DNA of 64,000 nt from WVXP01 sp964348095 (GTDB lineage Bacteria > Desulfobacterota > BSN033 > WVXP01). The translations under genes and the position numbers were made by a program. Below are positions 8,368 through 15,874 of the stretch, piece after piece. Positions within the stretch are counted from its first letter, which is position 1, and every line of letters starts with the position of its first letter. Where the stretch lies: the NCBI GenBank assembly GCA_964348095.1, contig CAYGBK010000076.1:59531-123530 (forward strand), read 5' to 3'. The notes beneath the pieces are model-generated. The model saw only the letters and a program-made list of their open reading frames with translations. It was not told the origin of the DNA and did not search any database.

Positions 8368-9786
8368 TCAGCTTGCCATCTTGGCACTTAACGACTCAAC
8401 GGTCGAACGAACAAAATCGGCCGAGCCTTTTGAATCTTCTGAGAGAAAGACCAAGTCTTCCCTCTCCGGATCATACCCTTTCGCGGTCTCTAGGGCCTTT
8501 TGAATGTAAGAGGCTCGGATCTTTACCATATCCGCGTCTTCAACATTGATCTGATCGACCCGTTCAGGAATAACAATTGCTTTTCCGGGAATGTTATCTT
8601 TAGGATTGCCCCTCCTGACCTCAATCCCGTTCTGCCTAGCAAAAGACAGTTGAGAAGAGGGCAACTTTCCGGCCGCAGTATACTCTGTCTCCTGGACCAC
8701 AAGGATCTGTTCTGTATCCAACTCCTTGGCCAGAGCAATGGCTCCGGCCAATGAGGTATTTCCCGCAGGTCCCCTTTCCATGCCTTCGAGCTTTGCCAAA
8801 AGTTCTGTTGTGTAGAAAACCTCCCCTTGACTCACTAAAGCATACCGATCAAGGTAGCGGAGACCGCGAGCACAATTCCTCGGGACATCGGTCCGATCTG
8901 GCCACGTGAGAAAGGGGATACCAAAACCGGTATGGCCAGTTGTGAAAGACTTCCGATTGAAGTCCGTATCACTTGCCATATGGAGTCCCCTGAGGTCCAC
9001 TGACACGCCAACAATCACGGTATCTTTCGCCCCGGCCTTCTCCAGTCCCCTTGCTGTCCCCGTGACATTACCACCTCCCGCATGGGTCACCACGACCATA
9101 TCAGGAAACCGTCCCTCCCTCTGCAGCACCTGCTGGGCAAGTTCATACCCCAGGGTCTCAATGCCTACGATACCGGTAGGAATGTAAAGGGAGGCACTGA
9201 AAAACCCAGTTTCTTCCAGAACTCGAAGCATAATGTAAAAGAGCTCGGGCCCAACGGTCAGCTGCCAAACCTCTGCGCCATAGGCCTCACAGGCTCTTGT
9301 TTTTTCGAGTATCTCGGGTTGACCCACCTTCCTGCTGTCATAGACTTCCTGAAGAATGATAGCCTTCAGACCCCGTTTGGCAGCCTGAGATGCCACGGCA
9401 GCGCCGTAATTACCGGAACTCGCCGTGACGACTCCTTTGTATCCAAGTTTTTCCGCATGATAGACAGAGAGGGCGGTTCTACGATCTTTGAAGCTACCAC
9501 TCGGATTAGCGGCTTCGTCCTTAACAAAAATCCGCCCACCTTTCCCAGTCGGCGAAACCGATCGAACGAGCGCTGTTAGGTTTCTTAGCTCCACCAACGG
9601 GGTCTGGCCCACTCCGGTCTCCTGAAGGATCTGCTGGGTTTCTTCTAACCCATATCCGCAGGAATTCATAAGCCCTTCATAGTCGAAGGCGATGGGGGAG
9701 ATTTCAAACTTTTCGTAGTCAATCCCCGTTGACTTCATAAGAATTTCTTTCTTTCTCGACATGATGCCGGAATAGCTAACATCCAT
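8368..9786 (-). CDS. ortB: 2-amino-4-oxopentanoate thiolase, PLP-dependent beta subunit OrtB
   Basis: OrtB is the large subunit of the thiolase that cleaves 2-amino-4-oxopentanoate with CoA to acetyl-CoA and alanine, the last step of ornithine fermentation. The 472-residue protein has a threonine-synthase-like fold. The PLP lysine lies in NPSGSFKDRR (K100) and the phosphate loop is SSGNYGAA (about 123-130). The N-terminus (SRKKEILMKSTGIDYEKFEI) and the TVGPELFYIMLRVLEETGFF segment match what I recall of clostridial OrtB. The stop of ortA is 20 bases upstream and a GGGGGGAAG ribosome site overlaps the intercistronic gap. Ornithine aminomutase and diaminopentanoate dehydrogenase genes are not in this window. 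Confidence 0.9.
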   Translation of the reverse strand: MDVSYSGIMSRKKEILMKSTGIDYEKFEISPIAFDYEGLMNSCGYGLEETQQILQETGVGQTPLVELRNLTALVRSVSPTGKGGRIFVKDEAANPSGSFKDRRTALSVYHAEKLGYKGVVTASSGNYGAAVASQAAKRGLKAIILQEVYDSRKVGQPEILEKTRACEAYGAEVWQLTVGPELFYIMLRVLEETGFFSASLYIPTGIVGIETLGYELAQQVLQREGRFPDMVVVTHAGGGNVTGTARGLEKAGAKDTVIVGVSVDLRGLHMASDTDFNRKSFTTGHTGFGIPFLTWPDRTDVPRNCARGLRYLDRYALVSQGEVFYTTELLAKLEGMERGPAGNTSLAGAIALAKELDTEQILVVQETEYTAAGKLPSSQLSFARQNGIEVRRGNPKDNIPGKAIVIPERVDQINVEDADMVKIRASYIQKALETAKGYDPEREDLVFLSEDSKGSADFVRSTVESLSAKMAS

Positions 9787-9806
9787 CTATTCTTCCCCCC
9801 TGTCGC

Positions 9807-10115
9807 TTACGTATGAACGTCGTCCGACCGTTTCTTGACTTCATCAACAATTGAGAGGAGTTCGGCTTGGGGTTTTCCGAAATCATGATCATAAACCGGA
9901 TTGACCTCACACAGGACACCCGATAATTCTCTGCCGGCAAAGGTTCGAATCCTAACCTGATCGCCTATGTTCACGGCCTCATCTATGAGGAAGCCTTTGA
10001 TCCAGCATTCGAAAGGCACCGACTTTGTGGACGAAGGAAGATTGTCCGGCCGCTGATCGGGTTCTAGGATGATGCTGTGAATCTGAACCAGATCACCTCT
10101 TTTCGCATCAGCCAT
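9807..10115 (-). CDS. ortA: 2-amino-4-oxopentanoate thiolase, alpha subunit OrtA
   Basis: Small subunit of the 2-amino-4-oxopentanoate thiolase, 102 residues. The pattern KRGDLVQIHSIILEPDQRP, VPFECWIKGFLIDEA and CEVNPVYDHDFGKPQAELL is what I recognise as OrtA. Its pairing with ortB immediately downstream (20-base gap) makes the assignment firm. AAAGGAGA precedes the ATG by 8 bases. Only 19 bases separate it from the regulator gene upstream, so regulator, ortA and ortB probably form one transcript. OrtA has no catalytic cofactor site of its own that I can identify; it is needed to form the active complex. Confidence 0.9.
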   Translation of the reverse strand: MADAKRGDLVQIHSIILEPDQRPDNLPSSTKSVPFECWIKGFLIDEAVNIGDQVRIRTFAGRELSGVLCEVNPVYDHDFGKPQAELLSIVDEVKKRSDDVHT

Positions 10116-10134
10116 GGATCAAATCTCCTTTCCT

Positions 10135-10737
10135 TCAGAAACCCGGGGGCGATATCGCCGAAAGGATGACCAAGGGAGTACTGCCAGTATTGGTGAACCT
10201 GTGTGGCGTGTTCTCAGTTATATAGATTGAGTCTCCTTCCATCAGATCATACGTATCATCTCCCAATTCGATCCGACATGCTCCCTGAAGAACAAGACCG
10301 GCTTCATCGCCCTTATGGGCCATAGGATAGTCAGCACTGGTCGCTCCCACCTCGAGCCTGCTAAGCAGAAATTCAATACGATTGTCATGATCAGAAGATA
10401 ATAGTTGATAAGTTAAACGGGAATCCTTGTTTATCAGAACTTTCCGCTCGTTCTTTCTAACCACCGGTCCATTCGTCGATTCCGCCTCATCGAAAAAATG
10501 GCTTAATGGTGTCCCCAGGGCAAGGGCAATTCTTCGAAGAGAGTTAATCGATGGATTAATGAGGCCCCTCTCGACTTGACTCAAAAAACTGAGGCTCAAT
10601 TCAGTCTTGCTAGCCACATCAGCTAATCTCAGATTGTGGGATTTCCTGATCCGCCTGATCATAGAGCCCCGGTATGGCGCGTAGGGATCCTTCAAGAAAA
10701 CCTCTCCGGATTTACTTCTGTCCGATTTGTCATGCAA
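10135..10737 (-). CDS. XRE-family regulator with C-terminal cupin domain
   Basis: A 200-residue transcription factor with a SinR/XRE-type helix-turn-helix (about residues 26-82; LRLADVASKTELSLSFLSQVERG) followed by a cupin sensor domain (about 125-195; HKGDEAGLVLQG, GDSIYITENTPHRF). Regulators of this design commonly control amino-acid or amine catabolism and sense small ligands in the cupin. It is the first gene of the minus-strand cluster, 19 bases before ortA, so it probably regulates its own operon. No clear ribosome site precedes the ATG at 10737. An internal ATG at 10662 also lacks one, so the start is uncertain by 25 residues. Confidence 0.92.
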   Translation of the reverse strand: MHDKSDRSKSGEVFLKDPYAPYRGSMIRRIRKSHNLRLADVASKTELSLSFLSQVERGLINPSINSLRRIALALGTPLSHFFDEAESTNGPVVRKNERKVLINKDSRLTYQLLSSDHDNRIEFLLSRLEVGATSADYPMAHKGDEAGLVLQGACRIELGDDTYDLMEGDSIYITENTPHRFTNTGSTPLVILSAISPPGF

Positions 10738-10799
10738 GGTTAACGTCAGACACGTATTCTCTGGGACAAACTTCTTGTCACCCTTCTGACGCCCGAGTC

Positions 10800-10828
10800 C
10801 GTTTTACTATGTCTGAAAAATATGTCAA
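10800..10828 (-). promoter_or_regulatory. Putative promoter of the XRE-cupin / ortAB operon
   Basis: On the minus strand a perfect -35 hexamer TTGACA (10823-10828) is followed at 16 bases by the weak -10 candidate TAAAAC. Transcription would start about 55-60 bases before the regulator's ATG. A weak -10 next to upstream repeated sites fits an activator-dependent promoter. This is inferred only. Confidence 0.4.
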
Positions 10829-10839
10829 GATTTTTTTTC

Positions 10840-10915
10840 ATACTGAAGTTTTTTTCCCTATATACCTATAATTGCACACCTTTTGTTTTTTAGTTTTTCA
10901 GTAATACTGTAGTTT
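10840..10915. promoter_or_regulatory. Direct repeat, candidate operator of the XRE-cupin regulator
   Basis: The 12-mer ATACTGAAGTTT (10840-10851) recurs as ATACTGTAGTTT (10904-10915), 64 bases apart. The second copy is part of an 11-base palindrome CAGTA-A-TACTG (10899-10909). Both lie directly upstream of the putative -35 box of the regulator operon, where an autoregulator or activator would bind. The region is strongly AT-rich with T-tracts that could bend DNA. Confidence 0.4.
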
Positions 10916-11021
10916 CAATCTCCGAGCAAATCTCCTGAGCAACGACACGAAGGACGTCACCCTGTCGATCTGTCCAGTTAGACCACCAGTATCGAAGTCA
11001 TTTCCAGAGCATTTTAACAAA

Positions 11022-11435
11022 AGAAGGGAAAGGGAAGCTCTGCCCGAATCAAGGTTTTTTCGCTAGGAATGTCCCAGCACACTGGAGGTCTCCAGAATCT
11101 CTCACAGAGCACACAGAGACTCAGAGAGAACGTCCTCTGGATTGGTGAGAAGCCAATCAGAGGAAATCACTTGGCCTAATTTTTCCTCTTAAATTAGGCC
11201 AAAAGCCTGGTCCATCAGTTTTCTCACTCTGCGAACTCTGAGAGCTCTAGCGCTCCTCCGCAGATTCCTGTGAGGGAGAGCGGGCGAGAGAAGCTGGTGC
11301 TTTTATGGAAGACCGCTTTCATCAGACAGAACCCCCGAAAAGGAATTTCGAGCGGGCCCAAGCAGGTCCAATCCCATTCCTCCGCAACCGCCCCTCCGGG
11401 ACATGAGGGTCCACAAAACTGCCGAAATGCCTCAA
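11022..11435. repeat. Dispersed intergenic repeat, copy A
   Basis: Two segments here resemble two segments in the intergenic region upstream of the first K+ channel gene. 11022-11063 (core AAAGGGAAGCTCTG then AATCAAGGTTTTTTCG) matches 44528-44573. 11391-11435 (CCCTCCGGGACATG followed by GTCCA and CCTC) matches 44677-44725. The segments are about 360 bases apart here and about 150 there, so the spacer differs. The match was found by eye and is imperfect. Confidence 0.45.
11171..11202. repeat. Perfect 12-bp inverted repeat
   Basis: TTGGCCTAATTT (11171-11182) pairs perfectly with AAATTAGGCCAA (11191-11202) across an 8-base loop. It is not followed by a T-run on either strand within a few bases. 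It could be a weak terminator, a protein-binding palindrome or a remnant of a mobile element. Confidence 0.6.
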
Positions 11436-11522
11436 CAACGTAGTTGACCAGAAAGATTTTTGGGTGAGTTTGAAATGAGAGTTGACAGGGGATCCACTAT
11501 CGTAACAAAAAAAGCCGATGGC

Positions 11523-11930
11523 TCAATCCAATGGCAGTCTTTCGATTCTTATCTCGATCTCAGGCGGATTCTGAAGCGTGTTTTTGACATAGCAGGCTTC
11601 TGCCACTCGCCTAACCGCCCCTTTCCTTTTATGAAACTCCACGGGCAAGAAGATCCGGACCTCGAATTTTTCCCCTCTCGAGTTCTCCTGGTCCTCCTCA
11701 TAGGTTGCTTCTGCCCTAACACCCTCGAGGGCGATCCCGATCGTCTTGTAGTAACGGACCACACGCATGGCTGTGCAGGCGCCCAGTGATGCGCACAGAA
11801 GCTCGCCGGGACTCAGTCCAAGGCCTGTTCCTCCATTCTCTTTTTTCGAGTCCACAACGACCTCATTGTTTCCGTATTTCGCGGAGAACCTCAGACCCTC
11901 TTGTTGTGTGAGGGCAATCGTCTTGGCCAT
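11523..11930 (-). CDS. OsmC family protein
   Basis: A 135-residue OsmC/Ohr-superfamily protein, a fold that often has thiol-dependent peroxidase activity. The two expected cysteines are present: one in LLCASLGACTAMRVVRYY (N-terminal helix) and one in VAEACYVKNTL. The first motif has a second cysteine three to four residues on. AGGAGG lies 6 bases before the ATG. It follows the LsrF-like gene on the same strand after 114 bases that include a hairpin. Oxidative-stress or sulfur-related roles are known for the superfamily; no specific substrate can be given. Confidence 0.9.
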   Translation of the reverse strand: MAKTIALTQQEGLRFSAKYGNNEVVVDSKKENGGTGLGLSPGELLCASLGACTAMRVVRYYKTIGIALEGVRAEATYEEDQENSRGEKFEVRIFLPVEFHKRKGAVRRVAEACYVKNTLQNPPEIEIRIERLPLD

Positions 11931-12021
11931 TGCAATCCTCCTGCCCGAAGATGTTCAGACGGTCTCGTGGTTACGAATAACCCAGGACTGTCCACAGACG
12001 GGTCGTCCCGGAACAAAGGAT

Positions 12022-12038
12022 AGGCGAAGTATTCGCCT
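12022..12038. other. Short hairpin after the LsrF-like gene
   Basis: AGGCGAA and TTCGCCT form a perfect 7-bp stem with a 3-base loop, 7 bases beyond the stop codon of the LsrF-like gene. There is no clean U-tract on the minus strand, so it may be an mRNA 3'-end stabiliser or a weak terminator. Confidence 0.45.
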
Positions 12039-12044
12039 CCCTTT

Positions 12045-12836
12045 TCATTTTGCGCTTTTCTCGTGTACGAATATTTCCTCAGCTTCTTTGACCGATGCCT
12101 TTTTGTGGACAATCGCACGCAAGGCCTTCATCATAGCCACGGGGTAGTCATGTTGCCAGACGTTTCTTCCCAGGTTCAACCCAATTGCTCCCTTCTGCAT
12201 CCCGTCATGGACAAATTCGAACACCTCCCGCTCTGTTTCACACCTGGGACCTCCTGCCATGACAACAGGTACGGGGCAGCCGGTCGTCACCTTTTCAAAA
12301 TCTTCACACCAATACGTCTTGACCACCCTGGCACCTATTTCAGCAGCAATCCGACAACATAGGCCCAGATATCGAGCGTCTCTCTTCTCGAGCTCCTTTC
12401 CCACGGCGGTTACAGCCATGACGGGGATGCCAAAGTTTTCGCACTCATCAACAAGTTCCCCCAGATTCAAGAGGGAGTCATGTTCGTATTCACTTCCCAC
12501 AAAAATCGACATCCCAACGGCAGCTACGTTGAGCCGGAGAGCCTCCTGGATCGATGTGGTCAACCCTTCATTGGCCAGATCTTGCCCGATTATGCTGGTG
12601 CCCCCTGAGATCCGCAGTATGATCGGTGGGCTGTTTCGGGGATCGACACACGAACGGAGTACACCGCGAGTAACAAAAAGCCCGTCGGCATACGCAACCA
12701 GCGGCTTTATCGTTTCCCCCGGCCTCTCCAGCCTCGTTGTCGGTCCCTGAAAGTAACCATGATCGATAGGTAGAAAGAAGCAGTGGCCATCTGACTGAAT
12801 CAAACGGCCCAACCGGTTTTCCATCCCCCAATCCAT
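12045..12836 (-). CDS. LsrF/DhnA-type class I aldolase-fold enzyme
   Basis: A 263-residue TIM-barrel enzyme of the DhnA/DeoC class I aldolase group. The segments LDHGYFQGPTTRLER-like (here IDHGYFQGPTTRLER), VGSEYEHDSLLN, RVVKTYWCEDFEKV and RNVWQHDYPVAMMKAL closely resemble E. coli LsrF, the thiolase that ends autoinducer-2 breakdown. The Schiff-base lysine is K173 in VVKTYW. No other lsr gene is present. The partner just upstream on the same strand is a zinc alcohol dehydrogenase. The true substrate may therefore be another phosphorylated ketose or diketone. AAAGGAGG sits 8 bases before the ATG. Confidence 0.82.
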   Translation of the reverse strand: MDWGMENRLGRLIQSDGHCFFLPIDHGYFQGPTTRLERPGETIKPLVAYADGLFVTRGVLRSCVDPRNSPPIILRISGGTSIIGQDLANEGLTTSIQEALRLNVAAVGMSIFVGSEYEHDSLLNLGELVDECENFGIPVMAVTAVGKELEKRDARYLGLCCRIAAEIGARVVKTYWCEDFEKVTTGCPVPVVMAGGPRCETEREVFEFVHDGMQKGAIGLNLGRNVWQHDYPVAMMKALRAIVHKKASVKEAEEIFVHEKSAK

Positions 12837-12905
12837 GATACCGTCCTCCTTTCAAATTGTACCTCGATGCGGGAGCGTCGACGGGCCACGACAGAACGGT
12901 CTTCG

Positions 12906-13934
12906 CTACCTCTGGGGTTCGATAATGACCTTAACAGAATCCCTCGCCTCTGCAACCAAACCGAATGCCTCAGCGGTTTTCTCAAGACCGAATCTGTGAG
13001 TGATCATCTCTTTAACGCGTAATCGTCCCATTTGAATCAGTTCAAGGGCTTCCACATGGTCAGCCGGGCTTGCGGCGTACGACGTCGTTAGGGTGACATC
13101 GTTTCGAAACAAGAGATCATTGATCGAGAGAGGAACCGTTACGCCGGGATCCGTGGGTGCGAAAAAAAGAACCGTCCCCCCCCTTTCGACCGACTCCATG
13201 CCCTGTATCTGAGCGGACCTCGCCCCCGTGCAGACCACCACAAGATCGGCCAACCACCCGTCATTGAAATCCCGAACCCGAGAGGGAATATCTTCGTCGG
13301 CCTTCAAGACAAGATCGGCTCCCAATTGTCGCGCGAATTCGAGACGAGTATCTACAATATCCGTCGCCACGATTACTCCAGCGCCCAGAGCCTTGCATAG
13401 ATGAACATGGAGCAGGCCGGCAATACCGGTTCCCAAGACGAGGACGGTCTGTCCAGGTTCAAAACAAGCCATCCTCAACGATCGAACAGTGCACGCCACT
13501 GGTTCGATAAAGGTCGCCTCTTCATAGGTCATCTCGTCCGGCAAAACGTAGACCCCTCGGTCCACATTGATTGCCGGGAGTCGAACGTACTCGGCAAAGC
13601 CTCCTGGTTCGAAATTTGTTTGACGTAACGTGTCACACACGGTGTGATGTCCCCTCAGGCAGTGACGACAAGTATTACAAGGCACATGGTGAGAAGCGGA
13701 AACCCTTTCTCCCTTCGTGTGTTTTCGCACCCCTTTTCCGACTTTAACAATCTCCCCTCCAATCTCATGGCCAAGTACAAGAGGGGCCTTGCTTCGGCGA
13801 TACCACTCCATCACGTCACTTCCACAAATACCGCTTGCCTCGACCCTTATCAGCAGTTCGTCAGGCCCGATAGTTGGCACCGGCATTTCTTCAATCCGAA
13901 TGTCCCGATTGCTGTAATACATTGCCACGCGCAT
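12906..13934 (-). CDS. Zinc-dependent alcohol/polyol dehydrogenase (MDR family)
   Basis: A 342-residue medium-chain dehydrogenase like sorbitol or threonine dehydrogenase, oxidising a secondary alcohol with NAD(P). The catalytic zinc site is ASGICGSDVMEW and LGHEIGGEI. The structural zinc cluster is PCNTCRHCLRGHHTVC (about residues 85-100). The Rossmann motif is VLGTGIAGLLH, and the following acidic residue in VATDIVDTR suggests NAD preference. AAGGGAG lies 6 bases before the ATG. The LsrF-like aldolase follows 69 bases downstream, which suggests a two-step route: oxidation of a sugar alcohol or hydroxy compound followed by retro-aldol or thiolytic cleavage. Confidence 0.92.
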   Translation of the reverse strand: MRVAMYYSNRDIRIEEMPVPTIGPDELLIRVEASGICGSDVMEWYRRSKAPLVLGHEIGGEIVKVGKGVRKHTKGERVSASHHVPCNTCRHCLRGHHTVCDTLRQTNFEPGGFAEYVRLPAINVDRGVYVLPDEMTYEEATFIEPVACTVRSLRMACFEPGQTVLVLGTGIAGLLHVHLCKALGAGVIVATDIVDTRLEFARQLGADLVLKADEDIPSRVRDFNDGWLADLVVVCTGARSAQIQGMESVERGGTVLFFAPTDPGVTVPLSINDLLFRNDVTLTTSYAASPADHVEALELIQMGRLRVKEMITHRFGLEKTAEAFGLVAEARDSVKVIIEPQR

Positions 13935-14048
13935 GGGGAACTCCCTTTACCGGGGCACACAAAGACTTTCTTACGGCCAAGACATGATAGCTCACGCCAC
14001 TGGAGACTTCAAGTTTCCCATTTTCCGTTGACCCAAGAAATCCATGTT

Positions 14049-15455
14049 TCAGATCCGACTTCGCTTCCATCCACCCCGATTGAATGCCAGGGCCATGATC
14101 ACTCCCTGGAGGCTGATGGAGGTGGCCATGGCCCACCAGATTCCCGAGGTCCGAGGAGTCGAGAATCGGGGTAAAATCAGAGCCAAAGGAATCATCATAA
14201 GAACAAACGTAACGCCCACAATCAACGCAGGGGTTTGGGTATCACCCGCTCCATTGAAGGCCATGGCGCAGATCATGCTGAGCCCCAAAAAGGGGTAGCT
14301 GAGGGTCACAATCCGAAGATAGCTCGTTCCAACCTGAATTACCCCGGGGTCGTCATTGAATAGACTGATCAAGGGATCTGCAAAGAGAAAGAAGCCGCTT
14401 CCGGCGAGAACCATGAACCCACAGAAAATTGCCACAGCCAACCAGGCACTCTTTTCGGCTCGATCGGGCCTCTTGGCTCCTAGGTTCTGTCCCACCAGCG
14501 TCGACGCGGCGCCCCCAATCGCCCACCCCACCATCATGACAAGGAGGTTGATCCTCAGGCCGATTCCAAAGGCTGCGACCGCTAATGTTCCGTAAAGGGC
14601 AACAATTTTCATAAGACCAAGGTGAGCAAGGCTGCGAAGCCCACCTTGAAAGGTTCCAGGAATGGCAATCAGAACCATCCGCTTCATCAGATGGGGTCTG
14701 AAACGGAGATGGGGCAACCGGACGTGGATCCGGGAATAGCCTTTCATGAGAATCCAAAACCCAACCGCCATGGCAATCCCCTGACCGATAACCGTGGCAT
14801 AGGCTGCACCCCTCACCTCGAGCCTGGGAAATATCCACGGCCCGAAGATCAACAGGGGATCCAGGGCAATGTTAAAAACCGTTGCCACCATCAGAATAAC
14901 CATGGGGGATCTCGCATCCCCCGCCCCACGGAGAATAGCTCCTGACAGAAACATGAAGATCAGAGTAAAAGACCCGGTAAAGACGATCTTGAAGTATGCC
15001 GTGGCCGGTTCCATCATCTCCGGCGAGGCGCCAAGGAGTCTCAACACGGGTTCATGGAGAAAGACGCCAAACAAGGCGAGAAAGACCGAGATGACCCCAC
15101 CGAGAATCAGTGATTGAACCGCTGCGGCGTTGGCTTGTTCAAGATCCCGTGCCCCGAAAAATCTCGCGACAACCGCCACGGTGCTAATCGAAACACCGAT
15201 GAGCAGAGTCCAGGCTAACATCATGACCAGGCCGCCCACAGCAACAGCAGCCACTGCAATCGGTCCGAGCCTACCAACAAAGATCATATCCACCACGGAA
15301 AAGGCATTTTGCAGAACATTGGCGGCGGTCATGGGAAGGGCCAGGACCCAGAGATTTCTCAAGAGAGATCCTTTGGTAAGGTCCCGATAGGGAGTGACCT
15401 CAGGACCCGTCTCCAGAACCGTCACTGACGCTGAATTTCTTTCCTTCGCCATCAT
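14049..15455 (-). CDS. MATE family efflux transporter
   Basis: Multidrug/toxic-compound extrusion antiporter with twelve predicted membrane helices in two homologous halves, about 468 residues. Features include LWVLALPMTAANVLQNAFSV at helix 1, VDMIFVGRLGPIAVAAVAV, and a second half beginning near AIPGTFQGGLRSLAHLGL. The open frame extends 32 codons further upstream, but that part reads as non-coding and has no ribosome site. I therefore prefer the double ATG at 15455, which itself has only weak Shine-Dalgarno support. It lies 114 bases after the dehydrogenase start and is transcribed in the same direction. Substrate unknown; Na+ or H+ coupling is typical. Confidence 0.92.
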   Translation of the reverse strand: MMAKERNSASVTVLETGPEVTPYRDLTKGSLLRNLWVLALPMTAANVLQNAFSVVDMIFVGRLGPIAVAAVAVGGLVMMLAWTLLIGVSISTVAVVARFFGARDLEQANAAAVQSLILGGVISVFLALFGVFLHEPVLRLLGASPEMMEPATAYFKIVFTGSFTLIFMFLSGAILRGAGDARSPMVILMVATVFNIALDPLLIFGPWIFPRLEVRGAAYATVIGQGIAMAVGFWILMKGYSRIHVRLPHLRFRPHLMKRMVLIAIPGTFQGGLRSLAHLGLMKIVALYGTLAVAAFGIGLRINLLVMMVGWAIGGAASTLVGQNLGAKRPDRAEKSAWLAVAIFCGFMVLAGSGFFLFADPLISLFNDDPGVIQVGTSYLRIVTLSYPFLGLSMICAMAFNGAGDTQTPALIVGVTFVLMMIPLALILPRFSTPRTSGIWWAMATSISLQGVIMALAFNRGGWKRSRI

Positions 15456-15644
15456 AAGGATCCCGTGAACGGACCCAAAAGGCCCGTGCGCCCTGTACTG
15501 TATCGCACCCCCATTTTGTTTTGCAAGTTTAACCAATCCTAGCAAAAACATCTCGAGGAGTTCCCTGAAAAGATGGGCAAGATCTTATATAACGGGTTGA
15601 GACAAAAATGACAATCCACATCCCAAGGCAGCCAACCCCCTTTT

Positions 15645-15775
15645 CCCAAAGTTTTTTGACAAATCCAAAGCTCCCTTCAGGTGCTCTTAAGACTATCCTG
15701 CTACAGGCGGGTTCTCAGGTTTATCAGCAAAAAACATTTCTGGGAGCGCTCAAAGGAAGTTGGGCCACCACTCAT
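15645..15775. repeat. Intergenic repeat shared with 56.7 kb, copy 1 (shortened)
   Basis: Two stretches here resemble the spacer before the cystathionine-lyase family gene. 15645-15685 (CCCAAAGTTTTTTGAC, AAATCC, CTCCCTTCAGG) matches 56699-56739, and 15718-15770 (AGGTTTATCAGC, CAAAGGAAG, GGGCCACC) matches 56821-56871. The gap between them is about 55 bases shorter in this copy. Read on the minus strand both encode similar peptides (for example KGALDLSKNFGK here versus EGALDLSKTLGK), but this copy is broken by stops. It may be a decayed gene fragment or a repeat. The rest of the 419-base spacer 15456-15874 shows nothing else. Confidence 0.45.
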
Positions 15776-15874
15776 CAAGAGATCCGGAGACTCCTGGGGA
15801 CCCTTGTCTTGAACCCCCCTATCCATTCTGTTAAGTTGGCTATGGAGTGTCAGACTGTGTAGAGGAGATGACCT

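Larger units (their letters stand above)
10738..11522. other. Long intergenic region between the regulator and osmC-like gene
   Basis: About 785 bases without a credible gene. It holds the regulator promoter and repeated sites on the left, half-copies of a dispersed repeat (11022-11063 and 11391-11435) and a 12-bp perfect hairpin (11171-11202). No tRNA, riboswitch or ORF with a ribosome site was found. Confidence 0.6.

Noticed and set aside
13879..13895. TGGCAC box resembling a sigma-54 promoter
   Set aside because: The second element (TTGC at the right spacing) is missing and the site lies inside the dehydrogenase gene.
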